A stretch of 64,000 bases of DNA, taken from Desmodesmus armatus (Eukaryota > Chlorophyta > Chlorophyceae > Sphaeropleales > Scenedesmaceae). Position numbers and translations under genes: made by a program. This document shows positions 59,701-64,000 of this stretch, piece by piece. The stretch's first letter is position 1, and each line of letters opens with the position of its first letter. Location: contig VIIQ02000292.1 of assembly GCA_007449985.2 (NCBI GenBank), positions 1-64,000 on the forward strand. Direction: 5' to 3'. Under the pieces are notes generated by a model, which worked only from the letters and a program-made list of their open reading frames with translations, was not told where the DNA came from and did no database searches.

Positions 59701-61080
59701 CTCTGCAAATTACCATGCGCCAGGCTGCAAGCGTTGTATCTGACCTGAGAGGGTGGCAGGGGTGAGGGGATTGGCAAGCATGCACTGGTAGGGCCTTGTG
59801 TTGACCAACAAGGGTGCTGCCTGCAATTGCCTCTGTGACTAGTAGTTGCATAGTGCCAAGTTGCAGCTGCAGGCCTGCAGAAATTTGGCAAGAATAACCT
59901 TCAGGCACCAACATTCTGGTTCCATCCACCATTACCCAGCAAACACACACCTGCAGGAAGTGTTGGTGCAGGCTAGGGTTGGCCGCCATTTCATTGCTGT
60001 TCATGCCCTGCCCCACCATCAGCCTGGGTGCCTGTAGGGCCTCAGGCAGGTGGCTGTGGGCGCTGGCACACAGCTCCAGCACAGCAGCACCCGGGGGCAG
60101 GATGCGGGCATAGATGCCTGAAAGGGATGAGCCGGGGGGGGGGGGGGGGGGAGGGCACACAGCAGCAGGGGAGGCCTTCATTTGAGTGGTCAACTGGGGC
60201 GTCTGTTGAGTGGTTGTGAAATTAACTTCATTCCAAGACATTTTCAACGCCAGTGTCCAGCATTGGCAGGCTGCTAACTGACAGGTTCCTGGGCTGAGAT
60301 CAGTCCGCATGCCTGTGATACAGCCATACTCGACCCTGTGTGAACATGCATTGTGCAGCTGCGCATGTCTCAAGAGCTGCAGCTGGAGTGTGGTATGCTG
60401 GCATGAGCCCGTTGTTGGACTGTAAACTGTTGACATGATCAGACTACTGTGTGCCGCTTGCCTGGCGACTGACCTATCAGTGCTTGGAGGAAGGCATCGT
60501 CGGCATGCTGCATCATGCGTGGTGTGCTGTAGAACTGGCCATCTGGTGACTCATCCAGGCGCTGCCGCTCAACATCACTCAAGAATAGCTTGGGGGCTGG
60601 GGGAGGGTGGTGGTGGTGGTGGTGGTGGTGGTGGTGAGGTACAGTAGAGGGTGGGTGGGTGGGTGGGTGGGTGGGGTTGGGGGTGGGGTGAGGGGGGGGG
60701 GATGGTGGCGGGTGAGTGCACTGGTCTGTTGTTGGAGGAGGACGTTGCAGGCTGTGATCATGAGTGGTAGGTGCTGTGTCTATTGCTGCACAGGGATGCA
60801 AGTGACATGTAGAGTGTTGCACTGGTATCACGTGTGCCACATGGGCTGCACATGATGAGCTGTGTGTTGAGGCTGCGCTCTGAGCAGCTGTGGTTTGTCC
60901 ACGATAGTGACAATATGCATGGGCCATATCAACCAGTTCACACTCACCTCTGAGCAAGTTAGTGCCAATGTCATCAAATGCAGCTGGCAGCTTGGCCTTG
61001 CCCGCCATGCAAACAGCTGCACCCCTTGATGAGCGGTGATGTAAGGGCCTTGCAGAATTCCTCAGACCTTGGAGAGCCAT
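56783..61080 (-). CDS. SAM-dependent methyltransferase (plant/algal type)
   Basis: Class I methyltransferase of unknown substrate. Eight exons (minus): 61080-60948, 60596-60474, 60117-59951, 59559-59449, 58902-58778, 58598-58085, 57744-57564, 56982-56783; 517 aa, all phases matching. The first ~25 residues are Arg/Ser-rich and may target an organelle. The core resembles a plant family with FDDIGTNLLRG at the start, then QFYSTPRMMQHADD and the SAM-binding strand AAVLELCASAHSHLPE. It continues with LMVGQGMNSNEMAANPSL, DLNLQPLLLEQLDSSYDVVL and RVLRPGGMLVVAFG. After the core comes a long Q/S/N/A-rich insert in exon 6, a conserved WKSSDWTAGAAEADMAAVD and another Pro/Ser/Thr-rich linker. A helical C-terminal segment (QWHAAYGSLVTDAVDLGIP) follows. 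The two inserts make the protein much longer than a bare methyltransferase domain. It is divergent from the acid phosphatase. Confidence 0.88.
57068..57130 (-). repeat. Duplicate of methyltransferase exon 8 5' border
   Basis: Copies 56944-57012 (acceptor at 56982 plus ~35 exon bases) about 120 bases into intron 7. The block CACCACCTGCAGGCAAGGCA and its continuation CCAGGCATGCACACAT are identical. A 7-bp deletion (GAATTCT region) distinguishes the copy. The CTGCAG acceptor is intact. Confidence 0.92.
59412..59442. repeat. Hexamer repeat (TGTAAC) in methyltransferase intron
   Basis: Five TGTAA(C) units lie directly beside the donor of exon 4 on the intron side. On the gene's strand they read GTTACAG repeated. 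On the plus strand they form a cluster of TGTAA motifs. Confidence 0.9.
60604..60705. repeat. GGT/GGGT microsatellite
   Basis: (TGG)n from about 60606 is followed by (GGGT)n near 60650-60672 and a G-rich stretch. On the gene's strand this is a C/A-rich tract just upstream of the acceptor of methyltransferase exon 2. Confidence 0.9.
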
Positions 61081-61441
61081 TTCTTAGTGTAGATGGAGTA
61101 TATAGACAATGTTGCAACTTGACCAGCAGGCTGAGTGCAGGCAGATAGTGCCAGGCTGTGATGGAAACGCTATCACATCCATATTTCTTCTTTTACATCC
61201 ATCATTTTATATGTGACGCAGATGGATTGAATGCAGCATTTGTAGGGCAGGATCCGATTGCGTTCCACCGTTGAGGAGTGATCCGGTTTTGATTTGGAAC
61301 CCCCAGGGTTCTCCAGCAGCAGTTTCGTGTATCATTGGACAGAAACATTTCGGAACGAAGGTTGGTACGTCTAGGTTATGTCTCCTGGGGCCAGCAAGTT
61401 CCAGTGACCACTCCCAGCATCGCAAAGCAGACTCAACCGAC
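61081..61441. promoter_or_regulatory. Shared divergent promoter region
   Basis: 361 bases separate the divergent methyltransferase (start 61080, minus) and acid phosphatase (start 61442, plus). No specific element was identified; the phosphatase frame is open upstream to 61271. Confidence 0.45.
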
Positions 61442-63569
61442 ATGGAATGTAAGGAGGAGCTCACTGGCAGGATCCTTCAGACTGAAACCAATGGAAACGA
61501 CTTTGTACAAGAGCAGCCGCCCAGCAGATGGAAACCCAAGCCGGGATGGCGTTCAGTCCTGGAGGTAGCTGCTGTTGTCGGCCTGGTAGCGCTGCTTGCA
61601 ACAGTGATAGCGTTAGCTGTTGTCCTCACCCGCAGCAACAGCAACAGAGGCATCGATCCAGCATGTATTCACGCTCTAGGAGGTGGGCCCGTCAAATCTG
61701 GTGGCGGTATGGAGATCACAGCGCCAGACTACTGTAAGGAGCAGTTGCGTGCCTACGCAGACAACTCTCGCGGCTCTTACTGGAGGGTAAGCAATGCATG
61801 ATCACACAACCGTAGATTAAGCAGCTGGGCTGCCGTGACAGGCCTCATACAGCATGTATGTGGTAGCAATTATATCGCCACACTGGCAGCAGTTGGTGGT
61901 TGGTCACCAAGGTCATGCTTGGCTGTCCATGATCACGTTTGTGACCACACAGTTTTAATCAGGTCAACATTCTGCATCATCCTGCACAACCGGTAGTCAA
62001 GGCTGCACCTTCTTCCGTAGTATGCTACAGCAGGTGCAACAACTACACACCGAGTCCCCTCAGTTTCAACCAGCAGTCCCCCAGTCTTTCGACACACACC
62101 TCCCTGCCCACCGCCACAACACTCCTTTTTGCCTGCTGCCGCACTGCTGCCATCTGCAGGAAGTGGACCTGGCCATGCTGGCAGCCATGGCCACCTTTGG
62201 CTTTGCACACAAAAGCATCACCCCCAGCACCCTGGGCAGCTGACATCAGCACACATCCAACAGCCTTCTGGCATCACCATGCCAGCACACCTGCAGGATT
62301 CCGTCAGCAGCAGCCTCAATAAACTCAGCAGGAGCCTACTCAGCACAGCAGTGCATGGCAGGCAGCAGCAGCATGGCCTGCCGCTCCAACCTGCAGGACA
62401 AGCAGCGTCAGCACAGGGTGCATCCCTCATGCTGGGAGGTCCTGTGGCAGCAGCTGCTGCACGGCAGGGGTTGCAGGCGCCAGTACCTGGACCGGATAAG
62501 GTGCGGCAACAGCAATGTGTGTAACGCATGTGTCCTGTTTGGCAGAGGGCTGCGGCCCCCTCTGCTGAACGTACCATTCAAACATGTGATAGTATGTGCC
62601 AAAGTGGAGTGTGTTGTTATGTCAGGCCAGTGGTGCATCATGCGTTTTGTGCAGTGAAGCATCCTCTGCAGTGACATGACCAGGCTGCGGGCAAGGGGAC
62701 ATATGCAGCTTGCAGCTTGTTTGTTGTTGGGCGGATGACCTGGTTCGAGCTCAGCAGGGACTCAGGCTGCATATGCCACCCTGCCCTGCAGCACAATCGC
62801 TGCTGGCATGGCATGATGGCATGTTATGGCTAGCTGACCTGCACAGTGTTCCGCCTGTGACATCAGTGACATCAGCCTGAACACCTTGGGTGCTGGCTGG
62901 GAATAGGCAGGGCTTTCGAGCCTTCTTATGCTATCTACAAACACAACACAGCTGGCAGGCAGGCTCAGCCTGGCAGTACACGCCCTGCTGGGCAAAGTGT
63001 GTGGAGAAGAGCCTCTCTGCTCCCAGCCGACTTACACCGCCCATGCTGTCTGCTGCCTCTTGCCGCCTTGCAGGTTGTCGTATTCGACATTGATGAGACC
63101 GTACTCTCAAACATGCCGCAAATCATGGACCGGTCACTTGGACCTGGGACAAGTGGGTGGCTGCAGCAGCGGCACCCGCCTTGCAGCCCTCCCTGCGTTT
63201 CTACAAGTCTCTCTGTGACGCCGGCTACTCCGTGGCTTTCATCACAGCCGCAAGGAGAGCGGCAGGAACGCTACCATGCATAATTTGGAGGCGGAGGGGT
63301 ATGGGAAGCCCTGTGTTCCGGGGCCTGGTCCTTATTACGGGGTGAGGTCTGCGGGGAGCAGTACGTGCTGCTACAGTGCGTTGTATCTCAGGGAGGTGGG
63401 GGATACAACCCTGGCGTCTGTGTACAAGCCTGGGGCAAGGACGGACTTGCTGAAGAAGGGTAACATGACACTGGTGGCGCTTGTTGGCGACCAGTTCAGT
63501 GACTTGAACGGGGAGGAGTCGGCGCCCTATGCGTTCAAACTGCCAAACCCGTTCTACTACATTCTTTGA
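61442..63569 (+). CDS. HAD-type acid phosphatase (plant class IIIB-like), frame-broken
   Basis: Resembles plant HAD-superfamily acid phosphatases/vegetative storage proteins. Exon 1 (61442-61786) has a cytosolic N-terminus, one transmembrane anchor (EVAAVVGLVALLATVIALAV) and a luminal/extracytoplasmic start ending DNSRGSYWR at a GTAAGC donor. This suggests a type II membrane-anchored form. A middle exon probably starts at 62160 (EVDLAMLAAMATFGFAHK), but its end could not be placed. The last exon starts at 63074 and has the catalytic DxD motif VVFDIDETVLSN. Two frame breaks follow. Near 63150 the frame changes to WDKWVAAAAAPALQPSLRFY and VAFITA. Near 63250 it changes to KESGRNATMHNLEAEGYG, ending GDQFSDLNG and FKLPNPFYYIL. 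Each break is explained by one missing base. The gene is either newly broken or affected by sequence errors. Confidence 0.7.
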
Positions 63570-64000
63570 GTGTCGGGCAGTTTGTTGTTTCAGTGGTTTG
63601 TGGTAGTGTAGGGCAATTGTACTATGGTACTGTGTATGATATGTCCTGGGTCAAGTCCTGTCGCCTTGACAGCAACGTGTTGCGGCTGGGTCGTGTTCTT
63701 GGTGTGACTGTCACGGCACCTGTATCATAGCTGTTGTTGAAGCCATGTGCTGCTGTCACGCATCTACGGTTCATTGGGATGCTGGGTACCCCTAGGCATC
63801 TACTTGCTTAGTCAGTTTACAGGCACTGGGGCGGCACTTACAGTTGGCCCAGTCAGCTGGGAACCTCCATGCTGTCTCAAAAAGTGTGATGAGGGGCTGT
63901 GCGCTGTTGTCTCTCCCCGTCGGTAACAGTACTGGCTTGGTTGAGGTGTGGATGGCAGCTTCTTGACAGGCAGCTTGGCAGACAACATCCCGTGGCTGTT
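63570..64000 (+). other. 3' flank of acid phosphatase gene
   Basis: No gene and no clear TGTAA motif was seen; presumably 3' untranslated region and spacer. Confidence 0.4.

Overview
The window is nuclear DNA of a green alga (Chlorophyta). It holds a light-harvesting antenna gene with a transit peptide, an algal/plant-type beta-carotene hydroxylase, an apparently organelle-targeted tRNA methyltransferase, many short GT-AG introns, TGTAA motifs behind some stops, and CAG/GCN-rich low-complexity coding stretches. A chlamydomonadalean, perhaps Haematococcus-like, is my best guess; no rDNA or plastid marker is present to fix it. Gene models below were built by hand by joining frames across GT-AG introns with matching phase; eight of them close without a frame error over all assigned exons.

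Layout. 1063-6924 (+): DUF676-type serine esterase/lipase with a broken BTB-like gene on the opposite strand inside its large intron. 6925-9991: gene-free spacer with a striking 57-nt-arm inverted repeat. 9992-13944 (+): LHCI-type chlorophyll-binding protein. 13945-18452: mostly non-coding, with a three-unit ~335-bp tandem repeat. 18453-18943 (-): 3' part of a small membrane-protein gene. 19595-21456 (+): beta-carotene 3-hydroxylase. 21457-25836: gene-free, with degenerate repeats. 25837-27257 (+): RTA1-like seven-helix membrane protein. 28008-44683 (-): complete DNA polymerase alpha catalytic subunit, 31 exons, 1802 codons. 46386-48042 (-): small unrecognised protein. 48043-51042: no gene seen. 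51043-52103 (-): small, probably plastid-targeted, two-helix membrane protein, divergent from 52431-55926 (+), tRNA (guanine-N7)-methyltransferase. 56783-61080 (-): SAM-dependent methyltransferase, divergent from 61442-63569 (+), a HAD-type acid phosphatase whose last exon has two frame breaks.

Themes. Several genes act in or are probably sent to the plastid (LHCI, carotenoid hydroxylase, tRNA methyltransferase, two-helix protein, SAM methyltransferase), but they form no operon-like pathway. The most unusual recurrent structure is what I call exon echoes: short tandem duplications (30-220 bp) whose unit spans an exon-intron border, so that a partial decoy exon with its splice site lies in the adjacent intron or flank. 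I see them at no fewer than ten borders in four or more genes, six of those exons being in the polymerase alpha gene. The second notable point is that the polymerase alpha C-terminal zinc modules have lost almost all zinc-binding cysteines. Frame breaks occur in three loci (lipase, BTB-like, acid phosphatase) and may be either real decay or one-base sequence errors.
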